This document shows, in pieces, positions 9,500-17,174 of a stretch of 64,000 nt of DNA (position 1 is its first letter; each line of letters begins with the position of its first letter). The stretch is from Alteromonas abrolhosensis. Its GTDB lineage: Bacteria; Pseudomonadota; Gammaproteobacteria; Enterobacterales; Alteromonadaceae. The notes beneath the pieces were generated by a model. The model did no database searches. It saw only the letters and a list, made by a program, of their open reading frames with translations, and was not told the origin of the DNA. Both the position numbers and the translations under genes were made by a program. Where the stretch lies: NCBI RefSeq assembly GCF_001953635.1, contig NZ_MEJH01000003.1, positions 573,197 through 637,196 on the forward strand, given 5' to 3'.

Positions 9500-12433
9500 A
9501 TGCCAATAGACAACGAAAATAGCATGACAAACGCAGAACTTGCTGAAAAGTTTTGGCAGCAGTTGTTAACAGCACCGGCAATGAGTGAAAATGACAAAGT
9601 GATTGTTGAAGCCCATAGTGAAACGCTAAAACAAGCGTTTTCCCGTTCAGCATTCTTAGCAGAAACACTGATTCAAAAGCCCTCGTTTGTTTCTCGAATC
9701 GTTGAACATTATCGCCCCTTAGAAAACAGTGAAGAACTCCAGTCCGTTGGCGCTACCATATCTTCTGACTACCACACAGCCCTCGACGATAAATTACAAG
9801 GCGTTGTTAGCGAAGATGATCTAATGCAAGTATTGAGGGAGTTCAGAAACAAAGAGATGGCACGAATTGCTTTCCTCGACGTTCTCAACAAGCAACCCAT
9901 AGAAACATCACTTATACATGTTTCTGCATTAGCCGATGTACTCATTAGCGGTGCATACCACTGGCTTTATCAACACTTAGCAGCGCGCTATGGAAAACCA
10001 CAAAGTCACGGCAAAGATATGCACATGTATATCCTGGGAATGGGGAAATTAGGAGGGAAAGAACTCAACTTTTCTTCTGATATCGATTTAATCTTTGCGT
10101 ACCCTGAAAAAGGCGAAACCCAAGGAGGGCGAAAAAGCTTAGAGCACCAGCAGTTTTTTACCAAGGTCGCGCAAAAGCTCATTCAAGCATTGAATAAAGT
10201 AACTAATGATGGCCAAGTCTATCGCGTTGATATGCGTTTACGCCCTTTTGGCGATTCCGGACCACTTGTAATGCATTTCGCCGCACTTGAAGACTATTAC
10301 CAAGACCAAGGTCGCCATTGGGAGCGCTTTGCCATGGTAAAAGCGCGGGTGATTAACGATGATGATTCGCAAGATGTGAAATGGTTAAACAGCATTTTAC
10401 ACCCTTTTACCTTCCGCCGTTACTTAGACTTCACTACTCTGGATGCTCTCCGTAACATGAAAAAGCTGATCGCCACAGAAATACGCAGACGCAGACTGAG
10501 TAACAATATAAAACTCGGCGCTGGTGGCATTCGGGAAGTGGAATTTTTTGCTCAGAGCTTTCAGTTGATCCATGGAGGACGAGAGCCAGCATTACAAAGT
10601 AAGTCATTACTTCGCACTTTAGACGCTCTAACCGAGCTCGATATTGTCGAAAGTGAAGTAACACAACAACTTAAGCAGGACTATCTGTTCCTAAGAAAAG
10701 TAGAACATACGCTTCAACAAGCTCAAGACCAGCAGACCCAGACCCTTCCTGAATTACCTTGGCAACAAAACGCACTAATAGGAGTAATGGGGTTTGAATC
10801 TTACCGTGACTTTTTAGCACATTTAGATGCTGTCATGGCACGTGTTCACACACACTTCAATGAATTAGTTGAGGAATCCCATGATACGCACTCAGAAGAA
10901 GACCAGCTTTTCACTGCCTGCCAAGATGCATGGCGTTTAGCGCTGCAAGAAGATGAGTTTACTGAAACCTTTAGCGAACACCTTTCTTCTAGTGATATTA
11001 AAGGCATATTTTCTATTCTTATTGCCTTCAAAGATAAGCAGCGCAATTATCGTATTGGCCAAAAGGGCGAAGATACATTAAATAAGCTACTCCCTGAAAT
11101 CTTGTATGTGCTTATTAACCAACACCCAAATTACATCCCACAGGTACTCGACCGTTTACTTGGCGTAATAGAAGCGATTACTGGCCGTACTACCTATCTT
11201 GACCTATTGCTCGAAAACCCGGACGTACTCAAGCAGTTAGTAAGGCTATGTGAGCGCAGTGACTGGATTGCCCAAGAAATTAAGCGCTTTCCCTTATTGT
11301 TGGATGAATTACTCACGCCGTTATACCTCGGTCAGCAGAACACCGATATTCATACCAGCAAACAGGAATATCAGCTGGAGCTGCGTGAAACCATGCTTCG
11401 TATTGAACAAGATGATGTTGAAATGCTTATGGATGGCTGGAGGCAGTTTAAGCTTTGCCAGCAGCTACGTATCGCCGCCAGCGACATCAGTGAATCACTG
11501 CCCATAAACAACGTGAGCGATAAGCTTACGGTACTGGCTGAAGTAATATTGGAAAACGTGGTAGACGCAGCGTGGATGCAAATGCAGCAGCGCTATGGCG
11601 TTCCAGCACACTTAGAAGGAACCGACAAAGGGTTTGCAGTTATTGGCTATGGAAAACTAGGCGGGTATGAACTCGGATATGGCTCTGACTTAGATTTGGT
11701 CTTTTTACATAGCGCCCCTCGCGGGGTAAGTACAGACGGCAAGAAGTCTATTGAGGCACAGCAATTTTACATTAAGCTGGCGCAACGCATTATGCACCTT
11801 CTCAATACTAAGACCTTGTTTGGCCAATTATATGAAACAGACCTCCGCTTGCGCCCTTCTGGAAATGCAGGACTGTTGTGCTGTCATATTGACGGTTTTG
11901 AAAAATATCAGACAGAAGAAGCGTGGACGTGGGAACATCAAGCGTTGGTGCGTGCCAGAGCTATTTGTGGAGACCCTCTTCTATTAAGCGATTTTACACG
12001 TGTAAGAAATACCGTATTAGGAAGGGAAAGAGACGTGAACGCGCTGGCTGAAGACGTATGCAAAATGCGCTTAAAAATGCGCGAACATCTGCTTTCAAAG
12101 AACAACGATAAGGTTGATTTAAAGCAGTGTGTCGGTGGTATTACCGACATCGAGTTCATGGCTCAATATCTTGTGTTGGCTAATGCGCACTTACATTCAG
12201 CCATGATGGAGTACCCGGACAATCTGCGCATTTTCGACGCAGCGGTTAAGAGTGACATCATTGATGCGACCACTGCACACAAATTACAAAAAGCGTACTT
12301 AAAACTGCGTGAACAATATCATCACTTAACGTTAGCGGATACTAAGTATGCAGATCAAAGTGAAGAGCTAGACGCCATCCGAGAACAAGTAACCCAACAT
12401 TGGGATACACTGTTTGGAACGTGTAACGATTAA
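9500..12433 (+). CDS. glnE: Bifunctional glutamine synthetase adenylyltransferase/deadenylyltransferase
   Basis: GlnE adds AMP to and removes AMP from glutamine synthetase in response to PII, linking nitrogen status to glutamine synthesis in the cytoplasm. At 977 residues it is slightly longer than the E. coli protein (946). It carries two nucleotidyltransferase domains. The N-terminal one has GMGKLGGKELNFSSDIDLIF (about residue 180) and VYRVDMRLRPFGDSGPL. The C-terminal one has GYGKLGGYELGYGSDLDLVF (about 718) and LYETDLRLRPSGNAGLL. The paired G-x-GKLGG and D-x-D metal-binding motifs are intact in both. The first ATG has only a weak ribosome-binding site; an alternative ATG lies 24 nt downstream. 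It is transcribed alone and converges on the TcpQ-domain gene. Confidence 0.97.
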   Translation: MPIDNENSMTNAELAEKFWQQLLTAPAMSENDKVIVEAHSETLKQAFSRSAFLAETLIQKPSFVSRIVEHYRPLENSEELQSVGATISSDYHTALDDKLQGVVSEDDLMQVLREFRNKEMARIAFLDVLNKQPIETSLIHVSALADVLISGAYHWLYQHLAARYGKPQSHGKDMHMYILGMGKLGGKELNFSSDIDLIFAYPEKGETQGGRKSLEHQQFFTKVAQKLIQALNKVTNDGQVYRVDMRLRPFGDSGPLVMHFAALEDYYQDQGRHWERFAMVKARVINDDDSQDVKWLNSILHPFTFRRYLDFTTLDALRNMKKLIATEIRRRRLSNNIKLGAGGIREVEFFAQSFQLIHGGREPALQSKSLLRTLDALTELDIVESEVTQQLKQDYLFLRKVEHTLQQAQDQQTQTLPELPWQQNALIGVMGFESYRDFLAHLDAVMARVHTHFNELVEESHDTHSEEDQLFTACQDAWRLALQEDEFTETFSEHLSSSDIKGIFSILIAFKDKQRNYRIGQKGEDTLNKLLPEILYVLINQHPNYIPQVLDRLLGVIEAITGRTTYLDLLLENPDVLKQLVRLCERSDWIAQEIKRFPLLLDELLTPLYLGQQNTDIHTSKQEYQLELRETMLRIEQDDVEMLMDGWRQFKLCQQLRIAASDISESLPINNVSDKLTVLAEVILENVVDAAWMQMQQRYGVPAHLEGTDKGFAVIGYGKLGGYELGYGSDLDLVFLHSAPRGVSTDGKKSIEAQQFYIKLAQRIMHLLNTKTLFGQLYETDLRLRPSGNAGLLCCHIDGFEKYQTEEAWTWEHQALVRARAICGDPLLLSDFTRVRNTVLGRERDVNALAEDVCKMRLKMREHLLSKNNDKVDLKQCVGGITDIEFMAQYLVLANAHLHSAMMEYPDNLRIFDAAVKSDIIDATTAHKLQKAYLKLREQYHHLTLADTKYADQSEELDAIREQVTQHWDTLFGTCND

Positions 12434-12443
12434 CCGAGAACGA

Positions 12444-13061
12444 TTAACCTCTAACTATACGGCAGTTGGTGGTGAGGAACTCCGTTTCTTCGGCCGTCAC
12501 CACCAGCGAACGCTGTTCTGCGCACAAATAAGCTTTCACCTGCCCCTCGAAACTACTATCTATGGCGCTGGCAATCTTAGCCAATGAACCCGCTACAGTG
12601 TTGTCTAATTGGAACTGGTGCTTAATAACAAAATCTTGTTCGAGGTTCCATATCACCTGCATCCCCTCGGCCTGTGCATACTGCGAAATTGCTTCGCGTA
12701 ATGTATTTCCTTCCTGGAACGTGCGGTATTTATGCTCACCGGTCCAGTTCTTTTCAACTGGGCGGGTTTGGCTAGACATTTGCGCAAGCTTATTGTCTAA
12801 ATTTGGATCGACGCCCGCAACATCCAGTACGAAATCCCCCTGCTCGTCCTCCACCGGGTCGGTAGCCGACATTCGAAAGTCTCGATAGAATTCACTTAAA
12901 CCACGTGAGACAGACTTCTCTTCCGCCTGCCCTTGAGGAACAGGCTCTTGGTCCTGAGTTTGAAGCATATAGATGAGCACGCCCGCAATGATAACAAGCA
13001 CTGCCGCTATGCCAATTTGCTTTGCCCAAAACGATGAACTTGAATAACTTGTCTGTCCCAT
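12444..13061 (-). CDS. TcpQ-domain protein with N-terminal membrane anchor
   Basis: Protein of 205 residues with one membrane helix (about 13-30) followed by a Pro/Gln/Glu-rich linker. A C-terminal domain of about 100 residues (YRTFQEGNTLREAISQYAQ, GMQVIWNLEQDFVIKHQFQL, LVVTAEETEF) resembles the TcpQ/secretin N-domain fold used by pilus and secretion partners. The domain should be periplasmic and may contact peptidoglycan or a secretin. No pilus genes are nearby, so its partner is unknown. Two cysteines (YLCAEQ and TTNCRIV) near the C-terminus could form a disulfide. Confidence 0.7.
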   Translation of the reverse strand: MGQTSYSSSSFWAKQIGIAAVLVIIAGVLIYMLQTQDQEPVPQGQAEEKSVSRGLSEFYRDFRMSATDPVEDEQGDFVLDVAGVDPNLDNKLAQMSSQTRPVEKNWTGEHKYRTFQEGNTLREAISQYAQAEGMQVIWNLEQDFVIKHQFQLDNTVAGSLAKIASAIDSSFEGQVKAYLCAEQRSLVVTAEETEFLTTNCRIVRG

Positions 13062-13214
13062 AACTTACCAATGTGTAGCCACTTTTAATCGAAAATCAGC
13101 TTATGCTATGTGTATGAACTTAAGCATAATTCTTCTATTTTAGTCTACCTCTAGACGATAAGCCTATTATTCTATTTATCTAATTTTCATCGCTAGGTGT
13201 TTATTCATACCCAA

Positions 13215-14150
13215 CTATAGTGATTTATACAGAGACTCTGGGTTAGATGCGGGTCTGGTTTTGAACCTTTTGTGCATCCACAAGTAGCTTTCTGGTTGCT
13301 CTTTCACTGCCGCATCTACATGTTGATTGAGCAATGTTAATGCTTCAGCATCTTCCATATCGCCTAATTGAGAAAGCGGTGGATATATTTTAATTTTGTA
13401 ACCGCGCTTCGTATATTGCGACGTTATAAGCATGGGTTCAGAGTGGCTCCGCCTAATAAACATGAGCGTTGCCGTTGTGGTCGCGGTCTCTTTTACCCCA
13501 CCAAATGGGACAAATATACTTTGCTTCGGACCGTAGTCTTGGTCAGGCAAATACAAACACAATTCTTTGTCATCAAGCGCCGCAAGTAATGCCTTAGCAT
13601 TGCGTTTATCAATCATGTATTTATTTGAGCGATTTCGCCCGTGATACTGAAGGTAATCAACTAACGGATTGTTGTGCTTGCGATAAAACGCAATACTGGG
13701 ATGAAAAAAGCCAATTCCCCGACACGCAAACTCTAAGTTCATGTTGTGAAGGGCCATGCCGAATACGCCTTTGCCGCTGGCTAATGCCGCTTCAACATGT
13801 TCGGTGCCTTCAATTTCAATGGCGCGTTTTACACGCCAGCTAGGCCACCACCATCCCATGGCGGTTTCATATAACGCCATACCTGTACGTCGAATGTTTT
13901 CTTTGTAAAGCGCGTCTACTTCACCAGGTGTAAGCGTGGGGTCCCACAGTGCCAAGTTTCGCTTTGCGACTTTAGCGCGTTTAGGCACTATTAATGCGAT
14001 AAGTTTACCGGTACCGCCACCAATAGCGCGGATTACAGGTAAGGGCAGCCATGTAATGGCATAGAGGACGAAAACACCTAACCATACAGGCCAAAATTTA
14101 GGGCCTAAAAAGGCTAGTTTAAATTTAGGAGCTTTTATTGCCGCCGCCAA
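13215..14150 (-). CDS. LpxL/HtrB-type lysophospholipid (lipid A) acyltransferase
   Basis: Inner-membrane acyltransferase of 311 residues. An N-terminal hydrophobic helix (about 19-40) precedes the LpxL-type domain. The catalytic H-x4-E motif is H135-NMNL-E140, followed by FYRKHNNPLVDYLQYHGRNRS and LYLPDQDYGPKQSIFVPFGG, all characteristic of late lipid A acyltransferases. The likely reaction is acyl-ACP-dependent secondary acylation of Kdo-lipid IVA, although acyl-chain preference cannot be inferred. The start is a TTG preceded by AAAGGA with 8 nt spacing; the next in-frame ATG is about 90 codons inside. It appears to be a single-gene unit. Confidence 0.88.
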   Translation of the reverse strand: MAAAIKAPKFKLAFLGPKFWPVWLGVFVLYAITWLPLPVIRAIGGGTGKLIALIVPKRAKVAKRNLALWDPTLTPGEVDALYKENIRRTGMALYETAMGWWWPSWRVKRAIEIEGTEHVEAALASGKGVFGMALHNMNLEFACRGIGFFHPSIAFYRKHNNPLVDYLQYHGRNRSNKYMIDKRNAKALLAALDDKELCLYLPDQDYGPKQSIFVPFGGVKETATTTATLMFIRRSHSEPMLITSQYTKRGYKIKIYPPLSQLGDMEDAEALTLLNQHVDAAVKEQPESYLWMHKRFKTRPASNPESLYKSL

Positions 14151-14218
14151 TGTCTATTTCCTTTAAAACGAAGTGGCGGCATTGTAACAGAAGGTTTTTT
14201 ATGGGGCTAATTAGGACA

Positions 14219-14243
14219 GACCGCTCACACGGAGTTTGCGGTC
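14219..14243 (-). terminator. Hairpin downstream of the DUF3081 gene
   Basis: GACCGC and GCGGTC form a 6-bp stem with a 13-nt loop, about 80 nt past the end of the DUF3081 gene. There is no clear T-tract, so termination is only a possibility. Confidence 0.3.
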
Positions 14244-14323
14244 AAAAGATAGCTTAAGCTCGTCCAACATTCCTTTTTAATGGCCACGGCCTGCTTTCTC
14301 TTATGAAAGCGTAAGCCTGACCA

Positions 14324-14581
14324 TTAGTATTCTTTATCTATTTGCTTTAACTTTTTCTCAAACGATTCATATTGCTCTTTTGAGTCATAGTCAAAATGGT
14401 ATTGGTTGTGAAAGCCGAACTGCAGCTTCACATTAACATCTTCAATGTAAAGCGTGTAACCGTCGTGGTCTGTAAACGCTGTTATCCCATTAAGTTTGTA
14501 CTGTTCATTTTCTTTCGCGCCATGTTGGCGAATCTTATCGAAAACCTGAAGTAAGAACTTGCTGTCTAATTCGTTTTTCAT
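14324..14581 (-). CDS. DUF3081-family protein
   Basis: Small cytoplasmic protein of 85 residues without a signal peptide or membrane segment. The sequence (KFLLQVFDKIRQHG, GITAFTDHDGYTLYIEDVNV, FGFHNQYHFDY) matches my memory of DUF3081, a short family restricted mainly to Alteromonadales, Vibrionales and relatives. No function is established. It lies about 70 nt downstream of the outer-membrane barrel gene on the same strand and could be the distal gene of that unit. Confidence 0.75.
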   Translation of the reverse strand: MKNELDSKFLLQVFDKIRQHGAKENEQYKLNGITAFTDHDGYTLYIEDVNVKLQFGFHNQYHFDYDSKEQYESFEKKLKQIDKEY

Positions 14582-14653
14582 TGTAAATCCATTGTTGAGA
14601 ATTTATCTATTTTTACACCACCAAACGATATTTGGATTCAAACCTAATAGAGG

Positions 14654-15184
14654 TCAGTTGAAGTTATACCTAAAGCCGATATTAAACATATTTGTCGAAA
14701 AACTATCTTCACCCGACATATGGGTATATTCAATGCGTACCATTGATCTAAGACCTACATAATAGTCATAGCCTAAACCTACAATTCCAGCTGCCAGACT
14801 GTTTTGTTGACTACATACGATTGAGGTGTCTCCATCTCCACACTGCATTGCAATATCGACATCCACCTTAGCAGCCCCGACTTTATAAAATAACTCGCCA
14901 GTAGCCCCGCTAGCTTTACCGAGTAAAGATAAATATAGTGCGTCTCCTGTGGCTTCGCCGTTATCATTCGAAAAATCGAAAAGGTTCAAATAACCTAACT
15001 CTGCATACCACTGCTTATGTATTTGTTTTCCAAAAGCTGCACTATAAGCAAATTCTTTGTCGCTAACGCCAGACGTGTCAAAATCATTGTAGGCTATTGT
15101 GACTAATCCATAGTTTTTTGGTGCAGCATAGGCCTGAGAAAACCCTAAGAATACAACACCAACTATCCATACAAACCGCTTCAT
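14654..15184 (-). CDS. Small outer-membrane beta-barrel protein
   Basis: Protein of 176 residues with a clear signal peptide (MKRFVWIVGVVFLGFSQAYA, cut before APKNYG). Amphipathic strands follow (YGLVTIAYNDFDTSG, YAELGYLNLFDFSND, LFYKVGAAKVDVDI) and the C-terminus is FRYNFN, fitting an eight-stranded OmpA-like or OmpW-like barrel. Two cysteines (QCGDGDTSIVCSQ) could form a disulfide in a loop. It begins 13 nt after the 394-residue barrel gene and has AGGGA upstream of its ATG, so it is the fourth gene of the RND/LolA-like operon. No function can be assigned beyond the outer-membrane location. Confidence 0.75.
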   Translation of the reverse strand: MKRFVWIVGVVFLGFSQAYAAPKNYGLVTIAYNDFDTSGVSDKEFAYSAAFGKQIHKQWYAELGYLNLFDFSNDNGEATGDALYLSLLGKASGATGELFYKVGAAKVDVDIAMQCGDGDTSIVCSQQNSLAAGIVGLGYDYYVGLRSMVRIEYTHMSGEDSFSTNMFNIGFRYNFN

Positions 15185-15197
15185 TTAATCCCTAACC

Positions 15198-16382
15198 TCA
15201 AAAATAGTACTCTAATGAAAATTGGACGTGGTCATCACGTCTTAAGAAGAAAAATGGATCTTCTTCGTCATTCGATGAAAAGAAATACCCGTCCACTTTC
15301 CAGCGCCAGTTGGCAGACAATCGACTGCTTGCCTCAAGATATGCGGAATAGGTGGATTTTTCATCCAAGTCTTTTACAAAACCCAACAATATTTCCGACC
15401 CAGCGATATCATTGGCAATAATTCGCAATCCTAACATTAAGTCGTTTTGGCCAATAGCGAAAAAGTTATCATCTCGCTGGTCATACTGATACTCAGCCAA
15501 ATAACCTAAACCATAACGACTGCCAAGGACGCCTTCTTGGGTATATTCGAATCCAGCAACGACAGCTGCAAAGTCCTCAGACTGCCCTTTACGATAAATA
15601 CTCTCAAGTTTAAGTAACCAAGCGCCGCTCACCTTTAAAAGATCCAATCCCACTTGATCAATTTGGGCGTAAAAAGGATTTATAGACACTGTTCCATCAG
15701 AAGATTGAGTGGTTACCAACTCAGGCTCTCTTGTCGTTCCTGTAAAATATGACAATCCCACTTCCCAATCACCAATTGATGACTGCCAACGCAAGGCATA
15801 GTCAACGTTGCTTTCTTCATTGGATGATTCATAAATCGCATCAGAAATTGCCAAAGGTGGACGTATACGCCCTTCACTGCTTTGGAACGTGCGTTCTCTA
15901 AAATACGGAAGAACAAAAGCAGAGAAATTGCCGTAGTTAGAAAAATAGGAAAAACTAACCATTGGCTGGCCTAGTTTGGCTTCCCCGTCAACCGATTCAA
16001 CCGCATCAGTCTGGTTAATAATATCAACAAGGTGAAGTGACTCTGTCTGGCCCCAGAAAACCTTACCTATACCAACTTTTGTTTCCCAGTCATCTTGATA
16101 GTGTGCCCATTGTAACTCTCGGATGTCGCCATGAGTTCGCTCAGAATCGTGCTCATCAACACGATAAAATGGTTTGAAAATAAGCGTATCTTGCCCTTCG
16201 TTGAACTCACTATAGAGCTCAGGAGAGACAAATAGTGAGCTATATGTGCGCTCTTGCTGTGGATATAACGCATCTTGTAAGTAGTAACGCAAATCAACGC
16301 CGGCTGAACCTGTCACTTCTACCGCATTGATTGAGGGGGTTAAACTTACCGAGAGTGCGAGGCCGAGAATTTTTCTAATCAT
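15198..16382 (-). CDS. Outer-membrane beta-barrel protein of an RND/LolA-like operon
   Basis: Protein of 394 residues with a signal peptide (ALSVSLTPSINA before VEVTGSAGVDLRYYL) and a strand-rich body with alternating hydrophobic residues. The aromatic C-terminus, DDHVQFSLEYYF, ends in Phe as barrel proteins do. Segments such as LQWAHYQDDWETKVGIGKVFWGQTESLHLVD recall outer-membrane proteins encoded beside RND-superfamily exporters (compare DUF1302-type clusters), but I cannot name the family firmly. Its ATG overlaps the stop of the LolA-like gene (ATGA), which indicates translational coupling. It probably serves as the outer-membrane component of that system. Confidence 0.78.
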   Translation of the reverse strand: MIRKILGLALSVSLTPSINAVEVTGSAGVDLRYYLQDALYPQQERTYSSLFVSPELYSEFNEGQDTLIFKPFYRVDEHDSERTHGDIRELQWAHYQDDWETKVGIGKVFWGQTESLHLVDIINQTDAVESVDGEAKLGQPMVSFSYFSNYGNFSAFVLPYFRERTFQSSEGRIRPPLAISDAIYESSNEESNVDYALRWQSSIGDWEVGLSYFTGTTREPELVTTQSSDGTVSINPFYAQIDQVGLDLLKVSGAWLLKLESIYRKGQSEDFAAVVAGFEYTQEGVLGSRYGLGYLAEYQYDQRDDNFFAIGQNDLMLGLRIIANDIAGSEILLGFVKDLDEKSTYSAYLEASSRLSANWRWKVDGYFFSSNDEEDPFFFLRRDDHVQFSLEYYF

Positions 16383-17173
16383 CTAACTCTCTTTAAACTG
16401 TTTTTATCAAAGTCACTGTCTGTTAGTTCTGTATCAAATGACATTTCTTCAGTTAACAGATACGTTGACTTCCTAGTCTGTACGTTGCGCATAAAGCTTT
16501 TCATTGGTCGCCAATACTTATCTTTAAAAAGCTTATAATCAGATAATTCAAGCGTTTTCAACAGCGCTTCTTTTTGGTCATAAAATTCTATTTTTTGTAC
16601 GCGATAATGTGATTTATCTATCCACACTTTTTGGTACGAATAACCAGAAAACTCATATTGAGGAGTTTGCTTTAGAACATAACACTCCTCTCCATTCACT
16701 TTTTCTTCACCTAAAAACACATAAGAAAATTTCTCTACCTCAAACGAGGTCATATCTTCAAACGCAAATTCACTCCCGACAAAGGGGCCGCTTTTACTTT
16801 TAGAAGATATTCTTTTAACTCTCTTCAACGCTGGCAAAAAGATCCATTGTTCATCTGCCTCCAACGCATGTGAAAAGCTGAGAAAAGCAGTACCTTTCAC
16901 ATCACGTGGCGATTCAAAGATAGTTAATGCTTTGTCACCATCGTCCACTACTTCCAATGTCTTAACTTTGAGCTCTCGTGTTGCTTCATTTCCCTGTGCA
17001 TTTTTCAGCACCATAAGAACCTTAGCTTCGTTTGTACCCCAGCCAATGTCTCTTGCTTTACGCTCTTTAGCTATGGCAATAGCCTTTTCGTCCCCCTGAA
17101 TCTCTGCAGCTACGCTAAAATGCACCGCGATAAATACGATTAGTAAAAAAAACCTTTTCGATAATCTCTTCAT
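16379..17173 (-). CDS. Outer membrane lipoprotein-sorting (LolA-like) protein
   Basis: Periplasmic protein of 264 residues with a signal peptide (FFLLIVFIAVHFSVAAEIQ). Sequences such as KARDIGWGTNEAKVLMVLKNAQGNEATRELKVK, KGTAFLSFSH, DEQWIFLPALKRVKRISSKSK and SGYSYQKVWIDKSHYRVQKIEFYD match the LolA-like lipoprotein-sorting family usually found next to RND/MMPL permeases. Its fold would hold an acyl chain in transit through the periplasm. The chosen ATG has AAGGAG 7 nt upstream and lies 1 nt after the permease stop codon; a longer reading frame exists but lacks a ribosome-binding site. It is coupled to the next gene by an ATGA overlap. Confidence 0.87.
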   Translation of the reverse strand: MKRLSKRFFLLIVFIAVHFSVAAEIQGDEKAIAIAKERKARDIGWGTNEAKVLMVLKNAQGNEATRELKVKTLEVVDDGDKALTIFESPRDVKGTAFLSFSHALEADEQWIFLPALKRVKRISSKSKSGPFVGSEFAFEDMTSFEVEKFSYVFLGEEKVNGEECYVLKQTPQYEFSGYSYQKVWIDKSHYRVQKIEFYDQKEALLKTLELSDYKLFKDKYWRPMKSFMRNVQTRKSTYLLTEEMSFDTELTDSDFDKNSLKRVR

Positions 17174-17174
17174 A